Shown: in pieces, positions 9,641 to 18,318 of the stretch | Layout of the letters: every line of letters begins with the position of its first letter | How positions within the stretch are numbered: the stretch's first letter is position 1 | From: Candidatus Poribacteria bacterium | GTDB taxonomy: Bacteria > Poribacteria > WGA-4E > WGA-3G | Reading direction: 5' to 3' | Length of the DNA: 64,000 bases | Assembly: GCA_026706025.1 (NCBI GenBank) | Contig: JAPOZO010000034.1 | Location: 34,637 to 98,636, forward strand | Position numbers and translations under genes: made by a program | The notes under the pieces: generated by a model | Seen by the model: the letters and a program-made list of their open reading frames with translations, nothing else | Database searches by the model: none | What the model was told of the DNA's origin: nothing

Positions 9641-11137
9641 TCACTCAGTGAACCAGAAGGCGTAAATTTCTGCCTCGAGTATAGAAAAGCGGAGGCGCAC
9701 AGTCCTGCCACGAAGTTCAGCAAGGTTAGCCTTCTCCTTCCAACGTACTGGTTCGTCAATACTATCAATCATCGCGGGGATACTTTCGTCGAAGGTGTAT
9801 CCCGGAACAGGTCGTCCATCATCGGCATTGAGCACCTCTACCTTAACCCGACCACGCCAAGAATCGACATTAACGCGCAGTTCGCTACCTTCCACAACTA
9901 TAGGTTTCGTCAACACCGAACCCCATTCAATGCCGCCCTTAAGCGACACAAAACCGTCAACGCGAAGTTTGGCGAGTGCCATCGCAAAGTTGTTGAGGTA
10001 TTTTCTGTTCATTATGTCCGTCAAAGGTTGACTGCGGTGCCGAACACCAAGGTAGTAGAACCAGAGTTCATTGTTGCGTCTGACAGGTCCGTTGACGACC
10101 GAGATCTGCCCTGTATCGTAAGCACTGCCATCCCCTACAGGTGATAACTCGATAAATGGCGTGCGGTTCGCGACCCGCTCCCACTTTCGCAAATCTCGAC
10201 TTGAAGATAGTTCCACCGATTTGCGACTGTCTACGTTTTCATAGAGTGGCGGGTGCTTCCCCGTCCAGTGGTGCATCACAGGTAATCCCAGATACAATCC
10301 CTCATAGCGAAACACCGGAAAATTATAAACGTCGGTACGCCATTCTTCAGGTCGGTTGTATATCGGGGTAAGATAATCGGGATCCTCAATGAATTTACGG
10401 ATCCGTTCTTCCCCGTTTTCTTGATCAATCTGGTCGGCGTGAAAAATTAGTTCTATCCCGCTCCAGTTTTCAAAGTCCTCGCTGGTACTCAAACAGAAGC
10501 TACGTCCATAAGGCGATCTGCCATCGGGTCCGGCGTGTTTGACGGTTGCGATAAATAGACCGTTCTCCTCGTCATAACCGAAGTGCGCCTCGTCCGAGCT
10601 TGGCACAGGTGGCACATCAAGGTATGTCCAGTGCAGGCAGTCTGGTGAGACTGCTGGTGTCAGCCCACCGCCTTTTCCCCATCCCATCCCTTTATAGCGA
10701 CGTTGTTCATCAGGATCATGAGGGTCGTAGATCGGTGCCAGTGGCACGCCCGTGGGTAGGATGTTGTTGTCTGTGCCAATCGCGGTGCCTCGCCATGTGA
10801 GGGCATCATAATCCTGAAGACCCAACGCGGGTTTCTCCCAGTTCACACCGTCTTCCGAGGTTGCATAGCAGATAAAACTCCGTCCACCCATCGGCGCGCC
10901 GGTTACATCGAGTTTGACCTCTGGATCATCTCCTTCTGCACTGGCGTAGTAAAGCACCTTGAAAACCGCTTCATCGGGTATCCATGCGGGGGTTGTCCAC
11001 ATCATAATACCGCAGTTTTCCCAGCGATGTTCAGGTCGAAGCATAGCGTTCTTTTCAAACTTTTGCAGTGGATGCAGTTTCCGGGCGAGATTGTCGATTT
11101 CGTCAATATCATGGTCATCAATGAATAGCGTTTTCAT
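9641..11137 (-). CDS. GH32/43-like beta-propeller protein
   Basis: 498 residues, paralogue of the partial gene at 1-1311. Blade signatures include ATSEDGVNWEKP, VSPDCLHWTY, STSEDFENWS and SSRDLRKWER. The C-terminal 110 residues form a beta-sandwich (VDSWRGRVKVEVLNADDG, TVRLRFSILEAEIYAFWF) as in GH32-type enzymes. No signal peptide. The WMND or RDP signatures of true GH32 are not visible, so substrate and even catalysis are uncertain. ATG 11137 has no clear ribosome site, so the start is tentative. The downstream LRR protease is 115 bases away. Confidence 0.7.
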   Translation of the reverse strand: MKTLFIDDHDIDEIDNLARKLHPLQKFEKNAMLRPEHRWENCGIMMWTTPAWIPDEAVFKVLYYASAEGDDPEVKLDVTGAPMGGRSFICYATSEDGVNWEKPALGLQDYDALTWRGTAIGTDNNILPTGVPLAPIYDPHDPDEQRRYKGMGWGKGGGLTPAVSPDCLHWTYLDVPPVPSSDEAHFGYDEENGLFIATVKHAGPDGRSPYGRSFCLSTSEDFENWSGIELIFHADQIDQENGEERIRKFIEDPDYLTPIYNRPEEWRTDVYNFPVFRYEGLYLGLPVMHHWTGKHPPLYENVDSRKSVELSSSRDLRKWERVANRTPFIELSPVGDGSAYDTGQISVVNGPVRRNNELWFYYLGVRHRSQPLTDIMNRKYLNNFAMALAKLRVDGFVSLKGGIEWGSVLTKPIVVEGSELRVNVDSWRGRVKVEVLNADDGRPVPGYTFDESIPAMIDSIDEPVRWKEKANLAELRGRTVRLRFSILEAEIYAFWFTE

Positions 11138-11139
11138 TT

Positions 11140-11177
11140 GATTAGTTATTAGTTATCGGTTGTCAGTTGTCAGTTAA
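11140..11177. repeat. GTTATTAGTTATCGGTTGTCAGTT repeat
   Basis: A short run of the degenerate words TAGTTATT, AGTTATCGG, TTGTCAG and TTGTCAGTT, directly upstream of the propeller gene start. It belongs to the TCAGTTAT family seen in several gaps of this window. Confidence 0.5.
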
Positions 11178-11306
11178 GAATCGGGAATCGGAGTTTCCTC
11201 TTACAAGTAATATTTTGACAAAAGGCATAAGTCCTACTTAATATTAATGGTGATTCTATTATGTTCCGAAAATTGTAAAAGCGGAAATTCACCAAGCCTC
11301 CTACTC

Positions 11307-11681
11307 TTAAGTTATCCAAAAGAGGTAGACGAATATAAGTACTATCCAAACCCATGCAACTGTTTTTATCACAACGCTTTTCCATCCTTTTGTCGTGAGA
11401 GAATAGGCAATGTAGTTGAATAAAAGCATTAAGGCGATCATGAGGTTGCCGTATTGGTCATAACCAAAATTTCGCCACTTTAGTAGGTGCATCACGTTAA
11501 AGACAAGGAGGCAAAGAATGAGCGCAAGGAAACCGTATCTCCAAAGAAGATTGAATGTGAATTCGACTTCTGTCGATACCGCTGGGCGGTTCGGGTTCAT
11601 CCGAAGCGTTCGTTGGCGTTCTCGTTCGTCTTTAATTTTCGCCTCAAACTCCTGTTTTTCGGTATCGGTTAATTGCTTCAC
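11307..11681 (-). CDS. Small membrane protein, paralogue of 13439-13843
   Basis: 124 residues from a GTG at 11681, with GAGG nine bases upstream. A charged helical head (KQLTDTEKQEFEAKIKDERERQR) is followed by about three hydrophobic segments, and the conserved RNFGYDQYG lies between the first two. The C-terminal half (LTTKGWKSVVIKT.AWVWI) is nearly the same as in the second copy. No family was recognised. The two copies bracket the HAD and esterase genes. The likely location is the inner membrane with the head in the cytoplasm. Confidence 0.7.
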   Translation of the reverse strand: MKQLTDTEKQEFEAKIKDERERQRTLRMNPNRPAVSTEVEFTFNLLWRYGFLALILCLLVFNVMHLLKWRNFGYDQYGNLMIALMLLFNYIAYSLTTKGWKSVVIKTVAWVWIVLIFVYLFWIT

Positions 11682-11705
11682 GAAAATTACCTCTTCATTT
11701 GGTTG

Positions 11706-12443
11706 TCAACTACAGCAATTCTTATTCTGTATACTTCCCACGCAGGACAAGACCTCGTGCAGACTTGAGACTGTGTAATCTGGTTGTTCATCTGTTGATT
11801 CCGGTATCAACACCTCTGATTTTCGGTTGATGAAAATGCTTGTCATGCCGGCACGGTTGGCACCAACGATGTCATTTTGAACAGAATCCCCGACGTATAC
11901 TGCCTCTTTCGGTAAGACATCAGCGCGTTCACAAGCGACTTTGAAGATTTCGAGATTCGGTTTCCTGACACCGATTTCACCGGAAATTGTTAGCGACCGA
12001 GTACGTGCGCTGAGTCCAAGATGTTTCACTTTAGAAAGTTGGCTGTCGGCATGCTCATCGTGTGCGCCGTTTGTAATGATGCCGACATGGTATGTGCGTA
12101 GTTTCTCAAGGACCGTGACATCTTCGTAAAGCCGTAAACTTGTGAGGTAACGCGCACAGAAGAAGTCGCTGAGTTCTTCCATGACTTTATCTGCGGGTAA
12201 ACCCAATTCTTCAAATAGGCACTGGAACCGTGCGTCTCTCACTTCTGCCATAGAAAGTTTCCCCGCGCCGAGTTGTTGGAAGAGCCTCTGGTGAACTGTT
12301 CTCCATGCGTTTGTAGCAGTCTCTTCCGAAACATCTGGATACTGCTTGCATAAGCGTTGAAACATTTCTTTTTGCGCGATGCTCCATGCTGTATCGGAGT
12401 CGCAGAGTGTGCCATCAAGGTCAAAGAGGACTGCTTTAATCAT
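11706..12443 (-). CDS. HAD-superfamily hydrolase
   Basis: 245 residues. HAD motif I is DLDGTLCDSD (residues 8-17), motif II the IITNG segment, motif III the Lys in GVRKPNLEIF, and motif IV GDSVQNDI. This is the phosphoglycolate phosphatase-like subgroup with an alpha-helical cap between motifs I and II. Typical activity is hydrolysis of small phosphate esters; the substrate is not predictable. The start codon ATG 12443 overlaps the esterase stop by four bases (ATGA), so the two genes are translationally coupled. Confidence 0.88.
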   Translation of the reverse strand: MIKAVLFDLDGTLCDSDTAWSIAQKEMFQRLCKQYPDVSEETATNAWRTVHQRLFQQLGAGKLSMAEVRDARFQCLFEELGLPADKVMEELSDFFCARYLTSLRLYEDVTVLEKLRTYHVGIITNGAHDEHADSQLSKVKHLGLSARTRSLTISGEIGVRKPNLEIFKVACERADVLPKEAVYVGDSVQNDIVGANRAGMTSIFINRKSEVLIPESTDEQPDYTVSSLHEVLSCVGSIQNKNCCS

Positions 12444-13363
12444 TGTGTTTCTCTCTCGCCGTTGTCTTCCAAGAATTCGATCAGAATTTCCTCGCTGATT
12501 GCCCGCGATGCGCCATGCCCTTCGTTGACGACCTTGTAGTGAATCACGTCACCGTTGAGGTAGCTGAAGATTTCCAGATTGCCATCAATTCTGCTGGGCT
12601 TGGACAACTTCTCTCCATCGTAGCCCATCTGTTTCGCCCAGAGAAAAATTGATTCTTCAGCGTCAACGAAGCCCAATTTGCCGCTTTTGGCAGGAATGTG
12701 TTTTGAAGGACCGCCGTGATAAGGTACCAGCTCATCGGTGGTGCCCGAAATATTCATTAGACGCTTGCCGGTCATCGGTGTGGCAACAGCTTGATAGTTG
12801 TTGTCGGCACCTTTGGCTTTGAAATTTTTCCCATCGTGCTGATACACATTCAACGGGCTGACTGCGCTCACATAATTCCGAAGGTTCGGTAGTTTGCTTT
12901 CGATTGCCAACTGGTTCACCAAAGCGGCACCATTTGAATTCCCCATGACGCTGAAATTGTCGCTCTGAATGTTGTTGTACGCGGATAATTTCTTAACGAT
13001 TGCTTCGATGAATCCGAGATCGTCTGCTTGGGAACGCTCCGACACGATGTTCCAACTCGCCTTGTATCCGTCAGCAAACACCATGACGTATCTGCTCGCT
13101 ATCGTTGGGTGCCGCTTCATGAATCCATTCATCGCATCCTTCGCATTTCCACCATTGCCGTGTAAAAAAATGAAGACTGGAAATTTTTGCTGATCCGCAC
13201 CTTCGGGGACACTGACGTAATACGGACGCTTGAACGCTGCCTCCTGTGCCCACGACTGCGTGATATAATATACTCCAGATTTTAGTTGCGCTGCTGCATC
13301 CGCGAACGGAACAGTGCCAGTTATCAAGACAGTGGTTAATATTAACATGAGAGTCTTTACCAT
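12440..13363 (-). CDS. Secreted alpha/beta-hydrolase esterase
   Basis: 307 residues from ATG 13363, preceded by TGGAGA; upstream in-frame starts would bury the signal peptide MVKTLMLILTTVLITG. It resembles the PHB depolymerase / feruloyl esterase family (Esterase_phd). The oxyanion segment is FLHGNGG, the nucleophile elbow is GNSNG, the acid lies in GTTDELVPYHGG, and the His is in NEGHG. It is likely periplasmic or secreted and hydrolyses polyester or acyl-sugar bonds. It is coupled to the downstream HAD gene by an ATGA overlap. Confidence 0.8.
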   Translation of the reverse strand: MVKTLMLILTTVLITGTVPFADAAAQLKSGVYYITQSWAQEAAFKRPYYVSVPEGADQQKFPVFIFLHGNGGNAKDAMNGFMKRHPTIASRYVMVFADGYKASWNIVSERSQADDLGFIEAIVKKLSAYNNIQSDNFSVMGNSNGAALVNQLAIESKLPNLRNYVSAVSPLNVYQHDGKNFKAKGADNNYQAVATPMTGKRLMNISGTTDELVPYHGGPSKHIPAKSGKLGFVDAEESIFLWAKQMGYDGEKLSKPSRIDGNLEIFSYLNGDVIHYKVVNEGHGASRAISEEILIEFLEDNGERETQ

Positions 13364-13438
13364 ATCTTCTCCAATTGCCCTATTGCCATTGTGTTGGTCT
13401 AAGAAGCATAACAACGGTCCGTCAAGTGAAGAGAGCTC

Positions 13439-13843
13439 CTACCTAAATATCCAGAATATGTAAGCGAATCCAAATGCTATCCATACCCATGCGATCGTTT
13501 TCATCACGATGCTTTTCCATCCTTTTGTTGTGAAGTAATAAGCGATGTGATTGAATAGCAGTATGAATCCGATCACGAGAGCACCGTATTGGTCATAACC
13601 AAAATTGCGCGACCTTAGTAGATTTATTACGCTAAAGGCAAGTAGAGAAAGAATGATGCCGAGGAAACCGTATTTCCAGAGCCGCCTTGGCACAAACTTC
13701 CGGACAATCCCTGTTTTTGCTGATGCCTCTTCAAAGGTCTCAGGTAGGTCGGGATTCGATTCTCGAAGGGCTTGCTGGCGTTCCTTTTCTTTTTGAATTT
13801 TCGTTTCAAGTTCCTGTTTTTCAGCATCGGTTAACTGCTTCAC
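13439..13843 (-). CDS. Small membrane protein, paralogue of 11307-11681
   Basis: 134 residues from a GTG at 13843, preceded by AAGGTAACTTTC, very like the leader of its paralogue. Same architecture: charged helix (KQLTDAEKQELETKIQKEKERQQ), about three membrane segments, RNFGYDQYG and TTKGWKSIVMKTIAWVWI. A ten-residue insertion (SAKTGIVRKFVP) precedes the first membrane segment. Unrecognised family. Confidence 0.7.
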   Translation of the reverse strand: MKQLTDAEKQELETKIQKEKERQQALRESNPDLPETFEEASAKTGIVRKFVPRRLWKYGFLGIILSLLAFSVINLLRSRNFGYDQYGALVIGFILLFNHIAYYFTTKGWKSIVMKTIAWVWIAFGFAYIFWIFR

Positions 13844-13848
13844 GAAAG

Positions 13849-14352
13849 TTACCTTCTTTCTGGCGATTTAAGAGGCATGACAAACGCTAAACATTTTTCG
13901 TCACGTTCCATCGGTTCTACGGCAAACCCCATAGAGAGTTTGAGAGAATGGTTCTCAGGGTGATTCTCGCCGCTGACGGATCGCACTTGATAGCAGCCGA
14001 ACATCTTCGCTTGTTTGATAGTATACTCTTGAAGTGCCGTGCCGATGCCTTGTCGCCGATAGCCTTCTTTCACGCCAAAGGCAAGAATTTTCGCCTCTCT
14101 AAGTGTTTTTCCATCTATCTGAATAGGTGGATGATCGCGATCATTGGGACCGATGTTCCACACAACAAACATGAGGAATCCGACGATAACCCCATCCTGT
14201 TTTGCCGCTAAAAAATAGCGTGAAAACTGCTCAAAATAGGGATTGAATGCCCAATCTGCTTGGTTTAAGTCGTTGACGAGCGCGATAAACTCCTGCCAAT
14301 CTGGATGGTCGGGTGTGAGTTCTTCAATGGAAAAGTGTTGTTGCTCATTCAT
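13849..14352 (-). CDS. GNAT-family acetyltransferase
   Basis: 167 residues from ATG 14352. An upstream in-frame TTG at 14388 would overlap the LamG gene and is less likely. The acetyl-CoA binding motif A is visible as ILAFGVKEGYRRQGIGTALQ, with R/Q-x-x-G-x-G/A as RRQGIG. Downstream strands (YQVRSVSGENHPENHSLKLSMGF) match the GNAT C-terminal half. Substrate unknown. The gap from the LamG stop is 8 bases, so the two are probably co-transcribed. Confidence 0.8.
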   Translation of the reverse strand: MNEQQHFSIEELTPDHPDWQEFIALVNDLNQADWAFNPYFEQFSRYFLAAKQDGVIVGFLMFVVWNIGPNDRDHPPIQIDGKTLREAKILAFGVKEGYRRQGIGTALQEYTIKQAKMFGCYQVRSVSGENHPENHSLKLSMGFAVEPMERDEKCLAFVMPLKSPERR

Positions 14353-14360
14353 CGAACGTC

Positions 14361-15134
14361 TTACTTTGAAGCTTTTATCATTCCCCAAGTGAGTGCTAAT
14401 TTTTGGGTCGGTTCAACAGCGAGTCCTACCGCGTCAAGATTATTCTCAATCTCTTCTTGCGTTAGACCGCGGTTGTAGAGGCGCAGTTCGTCAAGGAGAC
14501 CGTTGAAAGGCAGCCCATCCGATTTTCTGGCACCCATCCAAAAATTTTCGCCATTGTGTTTGATAGCACCCTCGAATTTTTTCTCACTATCAAATTCACC
14601 ATTAATATAAATTATGGCTTTGGAACCGTCGTAAACACCAGCGACGTGATGCCATTTATTCACATCGGGCTGTGCTATGCTGTGGAAGGGCCACGTCTCT
14701 AAGGCACCGTTCCAGAGATTAAAATCAACCCGGGTTTGGTCTGACCATGCAATCACATAAGAATTATTTCCTGACCTTGATATGCCTGCGATAATCGCCC
14801 AGCCAGGTTTTTCAGGCTTTATCCACATCTCCAACGTAAGTTGATCGCCAATATCGGTTAGGCTCTTATCCGATCCACAATCAACATGTCCACCGCTAAA
14901 CTTGAGTGCCTCACCGACTTTACCCTTAACCACCTCAACGTTTCCATCCATGGTTCCATCGTTAGCACTAAAAACGTCTTTAACCGTTTTGCCTTCAACC
15001 GCTGCTTTGTTAAAGGACCAGTAACTCACCAGCCCATCGGTAATCGCTTGACGCGCGTGTGCTATGTTTGTAGCCATTAAAACAGTTGCTATAACGACTA
15101 AAACAAGCATTTGTCTCAGAGTTCTGTTAATCAT
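14361..15134 (-). CDS. Secreted LamG / concanavalin A-like lectin protein
   Basis: 257 residues. Signal peptide at 1-27 (hydrophobic core LVLVVIATVLMA, cleavage after AHA). The rest is one LamG jelly-roll domain: GLVSYWSFN, GKVGEALKFSGG, LTLEMWIKP, KWHHVAGVYDGSKAIIYING and FNGLLDELRLYNRGLTQEEI are its standard strands. Such domains bind carbohydrates. The last 15 residues carry no sorting motif that I recognise. ATG 15134 follows GGGGGA. Confidence 0.85.
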   Translation of the reverse strand: MINRTLRQMLVLVVIATVLMATNIAHARQAITDGLVSYWSFNKAAVEGKTVKDVFSANDGTMDGNVEVVKGKVGEALKFSGGHVDCGSDKSLTDIGDQLTLEMWIKPEKPGWAIIAGISRSGNNSYVIAWSDQTRVDFNLWNGALETWPFHSIAQPDVNKWHHVAGVYDGSKAIIYINGEFDSEKKFEGAIKHNGENFWMGARKSDGLPFNGLLDELRLYNRGLTQEEIENNLDAVGLAVEPTQKLALTWGMIKASK

Positions 15135-15380
15135 TTGGTCCCCCTATTTCGGAATATTGGGTGCTTTTTGGCACAGTTAAGTTTCCTAATTTACCTAAGT
15201 TGCTACCTATTCGAGAAAAACCGAGTTTTCAGTCTCCACTTCAGGGTATCAACTCGGGTTTCAATTGACCAAAGAAATCTCTATAGACATATAGGTACTA
15301 CGGACCTAAAAACCTGCGTGAATCTATTAACAGTATCCTTTCCATCTTTATTTTATTATCCAAAACTTATTTCAATGAAC

Positions 15381-15758
15381 TTAGTCATCATATTCTACAA
15401 CGACATCATCACCATCAACTCTGACAGGGTAAGTCGCTACGCGCAATGATTCATCGACGAGGCATTGTCCGGTGGCAATATCAAATGTCCACTGATGCCA
15501 TGGACAGCGTAGCACTTCACCTAAATCGTCAACAGAGGGCATCGTCCCCTGAATTGAAGGCGGAGCATTGGCTGCGAACCTACCGGTCAGTTCACCAGTA
15601 CATAGGGGTCCGCGCTTATGCGGGCAGATGTTGCGCACAGCGTAAAAGGTGCCATCAACATTAAAGACACCGATGCCTGCCTTGCCACGGAACGGCACGA
15701 CAATTTTGCGTTTCCCCGGTGGAATCTCTGATACCTTTCCTACAACAACACGTGCCAT
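15381..15758 (-). CDS. Rieske [2Fe-2S] ferredoxin-like protein
   Basis: 125 residues. Rieske ligands are C45-x-H47 in ICPHKRGPLC and C85-x-x-H88 in RCPWHQWTF, so both halves of the cluster site are present. Size and absence of a transmembrane helix fit a soluble ferredoxin of an oxygenase (NirD/BphF type). It lies downstream of an amidohydrolase on the same strand (115-base gap), which would fit a catabolic pair. The leader AAGGTAAATTAAAAAT before ATG 15758 is almost the same as that before the gene starting at 29302. The region 15135-15380 holds no gene. Confidence 0.88.
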   Translation of the reverse strand: MARVVVGKVSEIPPGKRKIVVPFRGKAGIGVFNVDGTFYAVRNICPHKRGPLCTGELTGRFAANAPPSIQGTMPSVDDLGEVLRCPWHQWTFDIATGQCLVDESLRVATYPVRVDGDDVVVEYDD

Positions 15759-15873
15759 ATTTTTAATTTACCTTGCGGAGAAATGACAGGAGTTTGAAAC
15801 TTCAACTGCTTTTCTCATGAGTCGCCTGCGCCTGCTTCGGAGTGAGAATGCAGGCTACGGTTTTGTGTTTCGG

Positions 15874-17070
15874 TTAATTCGCTACTGGATTCGGGGATCC
15901 GTTGGCTTCCTCTAAATCCAATCGAAGGATGTCCAGCGCGTTTTGGGCAAAGATGCGATGGTGTAAATCCTCCGGAAGCCTCGGGAAAACTGTTACTGGG
16001 TCGTTCCAGTCGAAATGCGGAAAGTCTGAGCAGAAGATGAGTGTCTCATCCGCATGGAGCATCTCTAACATCTGGTACATCTGTTCCGGTTTCTCAGGTT
16101 CATGCATGGGTTGTGATCCGATTCGGATGTGTTCACGGAAATACTCGCTCGGCAGGCGTTTGAGCCAGGGTGTCTGGTCTCGGAGTGCTTTCCAATCGGT
16201 ATCAAGATGCCACATCACTGGCACCGCCCACATCTGTTGTGCTTCAATAAGTGCGAACTTGAGGTTGGGAAACTTTTCAAAGACACCTTCGCAAATCAGA
16301 GATGTCGCATGCGAACTGGCGACATACGGTCGGCTCATCCGAGATTCCATGTAGTAGGTGGGATGCCCGACGGGGGTTGGCGTGTTTCGGGTCGCGCCGC
16401 CCCCACCGCCGATATGGGATACGATAGGAAGTCCATGCGCTTCACACGCTTCCCAGATCGGATGATAGAAACGGTTGCCAAAAGGACGACTGGTTCCCAT
16501 TGGGACCATGACTGCAGCGGTGTCCTTCCGATCTGCAAGTCTGTTGATTTCCTCAACGGCTTGGGGTGGGTCGGATGGAGAGATGAGAATTGCATTTATG
16601 ACGCGTTCGTCGCGCTCCAGCCAATGCTCGATTGTCCAATCGTTAAAGGCGCGGCAGAGCGCAGCCGCCCAATCGGGGTCAGGTAACCCAGAATATCCGT
16701 AGAACGGAGGCGGTCCCGTTAGCAGGGCAATATCTATATTCCAGACATCAAGATGCTCCTCTTGGAGAAACTCTAATGTGAAGTTGAAATCTCTGGGGTC
16801 GCCACCGGAGTTCTTCGGCGTCGATTCGACAGCATCTTCGACCCGCCCTTTGAGATCAACGCGGTTGCTCCGAATGGGGATGTTTGGATACCCACCAAGA
16901 TGCAAGCCCTGATCAAGGAGATGTTCCTGATAGAATTTTGATAAGTAAGGCAGGAGCTGCGTAGGGTGACGAAAATTGTGGTGAACATCACAATCAACGA
17001 TAGCAATACCGTCTTTCGGCTTCGCAGTCCAACCCGGTGCAGTAACAGGCGTTGATCCAATTTGACGCAT
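15874..17070 (-). CDS. Amidohydrolase-2 family metal-dependent hydrolase
   Basis: 398 residues from ATG 17070, with AGGAGG seven bases upstream; the open frame extends to 17100 without support. Metal-binding DxH-type site DCDVHHNF near residue 27, a His in SHIGGGGG, and the C-terminal SDFPHFDW typical of amidohydrolase_2 (ACMSD / gamma-resorcylate decarboxylase-like) TIM barrels. Family activities are hydrolysis or decarboxylation of cyclic or aromatic acids. The Rieske protein downstream may supply electrons to a partner oxygenase encoded elsewhere. Confidence 0.82.
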   Translation of the reverse strand: MRQIGSTPVTAPGWTAKPKDGIAIVDCDVHHNFRHPTQLLPYLSKFYQEHLLDQGLHLGGYPNIPIRSNRVDLKGRVEDAVESTPKNSGGDPRDFNFTLEFLQEEHLDVWNIDIALLTGPPPFYGYSGLPDPDWAAALCRAFNDWTIEHWLERDERVINAILISPSDPPQAVEEINRLADRKDTAAVMVPMGTSRPFGNRFYHPIWEACEAHGLPIVSHIGGGGGATRNTPTPVGHPTYYMESRMSRPYVASSHATSLICEGVFEKFPNLKFALIEAQQMWAVPVMWHLDTDWKALRDQTPWLKRLPSEYFREHIRIGSQPMHEPEKPEQMYQMLEMLHADETLIFCSDFPHFDWNDPVTVFPRLPEDLHHRIFAQNALDILRLDLEEANGSPNPVAN

Positions 17071-17092
17071 ACGAACGCCTCCTATATTAGCC

Positions 17093-17300
17093 GTCAGCAA
17101 TCAGCCGTCGGCTATCAGTAAGAATAGTTTTCAGTTTGCCTCGCAGTGAGAGTTATCAGTTATCAGTTAAGAGGTTTCTTGTAGAAGGTTCCCTTTGTTG
17201 TGACCGCCACAAGATATTAACTCTCACTGCGAGGCAACCGATAACCGATAACCATCTTTCCAATAACTCTCACTGCGAGGCAAACCGAAAACTGAAAACT
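17093..17300. repeat. TAACTCTCACTGCGAGGCAA and TCAGTTAT repeats
   Basis: Intergenic array. The word TAACTCTCACTGCGAGGCAA occurs twice in forward direction (near 17218 and 17265) and once reversed (TTTGCCTCGCAGTGAGAGTT near 17136); a fourth copy is at 26641-26661. Interleaved are TCAGTTATCAGTTA, CCGATAACCGATAACC and CCGAAAACTGAAAACT words. Confidence 0.7.
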
Positions 17301-17305
17301 ATTAA

Positions 17306-18193
17306 CTAATGCCGATACGTTTCGCCGATCAAATTATTGGCGGCACGGACGGGTCGGAAAAGTGTCTGTCGCTTGGCAGGCATTTCTTCAAGCAGCTTTG
17401 GATGCGGATCCCAGTCGTGCCATTTGCTATTGACGGTGTTGTAACAGCTGAAAATCGCGAGGCGGTCGTTTTCTTCGTTTGTCCACGTGTGGGTGCTATG
17501 TGTCAACGCCTCCGTGAAAAAGAGGAGCGAACCGGCGGGACACTCATACGTATCCCAGATAAGCGAATCTTGGCTTCGGATTGTTTCGGGTGCTGTGTAG
17601 ACGGCTTTATGGCTCGCCGTAATAAAGAGCGTGCCGCCCTGCCGATATTTGACAGGATTCAGTTCCCAAACGATGCGGGTTAGCCCGCTATACCCTCTGC
17701 CCGGGATGCAGCGATAGAGGTGCGAATCACCGGGAAAACGGAGCATGCCGTTTCCGTTGTGGGGTCCAAAGTTTCCATCGCCGACAGTGCGGTAGAACAG
17801 GCTACAGGATTCCATCCGGAAGCCGTAGCATTCTTGACCTGATAACGCGGGATGTGCGAGGAATTCGTTGAGAAAGCCGATGACATTCGGATGATCAGCG
17901 AGACGTTGCATGGGACCACCGAGCGGAGAGCGTTCATGCTCTGGAATTGACTCCGGTTCGTGGCGGAGTTTATAGCCGAATTCCTGCATCTCCGCGAGTT
18001 CATCACCCGACAGGACACCGGGAACCAAGAGCCAGCCGCGCATATCAAAAAGATACTTCTGTTCTTGGGTCGGCGCGACGACAGGCGTACCGTCAGAAGT
18101 TGTTTCTGTGAGTTGGGCGTTCTCAATATCGAGTGCTGCGCCGAGATTTTTATCAACAATAAAAGGTTTTGAGTAATTCGTAGTTTCTGCCAT
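17306..18193 (-). CDS. PhyH-family dioxygenase, HxG variant (copy 1)
   Basis: 295 residues. Phytanoyl-CoA dioxygenase (PhyH) fold: the strand pair WELNPVKYRQGGTLFITASHK and the distal His/Arg region LTHSTHTWTNEENDRL (H232/H235, R244) match the family. Where family members carry the iron ligands H-x-D, this protein reads H145-N146-G147. The spacing from 147 to the distal His is about 87 residues, as in canonical PhyH, so the alignment is unlikely to be wrong. Loss of the carboxylate is the hallmark of iron halogenases in this fold, but could also mean an inactive paralogue. The next copy upstream differs at about 31 of 295 residues. GAGGA precedes ATG 18193. Confidence 0.8.
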   Translation of the reverse strand: MAETTNYSKPFIVDKNLGAALDIENAQLTETTSDGTPVVAPTQEQKYLFDMRGWLLVPGVLSGDELAEMQEFGYKLRHEPESIPEHERSPLGGPMQRLADHPNVIGFLNEFLAHPALSGQECYGFRMESCSLFYRTVGDGNFGPHNGNGMLRFPGDSHLYRCIPGRGYSGLTRIVWELNPVKYRQGGTLFITASHKAVYTAPETIRSQDSLIWDTYECPAGSLLFFTEALTHSTHTWTNEENDRLAIFSCYNTVNSKWHDWDPHPKLLEEMPAKRQTLFRPVRAANNLIGETYRH

Positions 18194-18318
18194 GAGAGAA
18201 TCCTCTTGGTTGTAGGAAAATTAGGATTTACGCGAGATTCCTTCGTTAACCTGAAAACATTATACCATTTCTGAAATTATATTCAGCATTTTACGGTATG
18301 AAACCTACCTGAGTTAAT

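Noticed and set aside
14353..14388. Upstream TTG start for the GNAT gene
   Set aside because: It overlaps the LamG gene and has no ribosome site; ATG 14352 is better.
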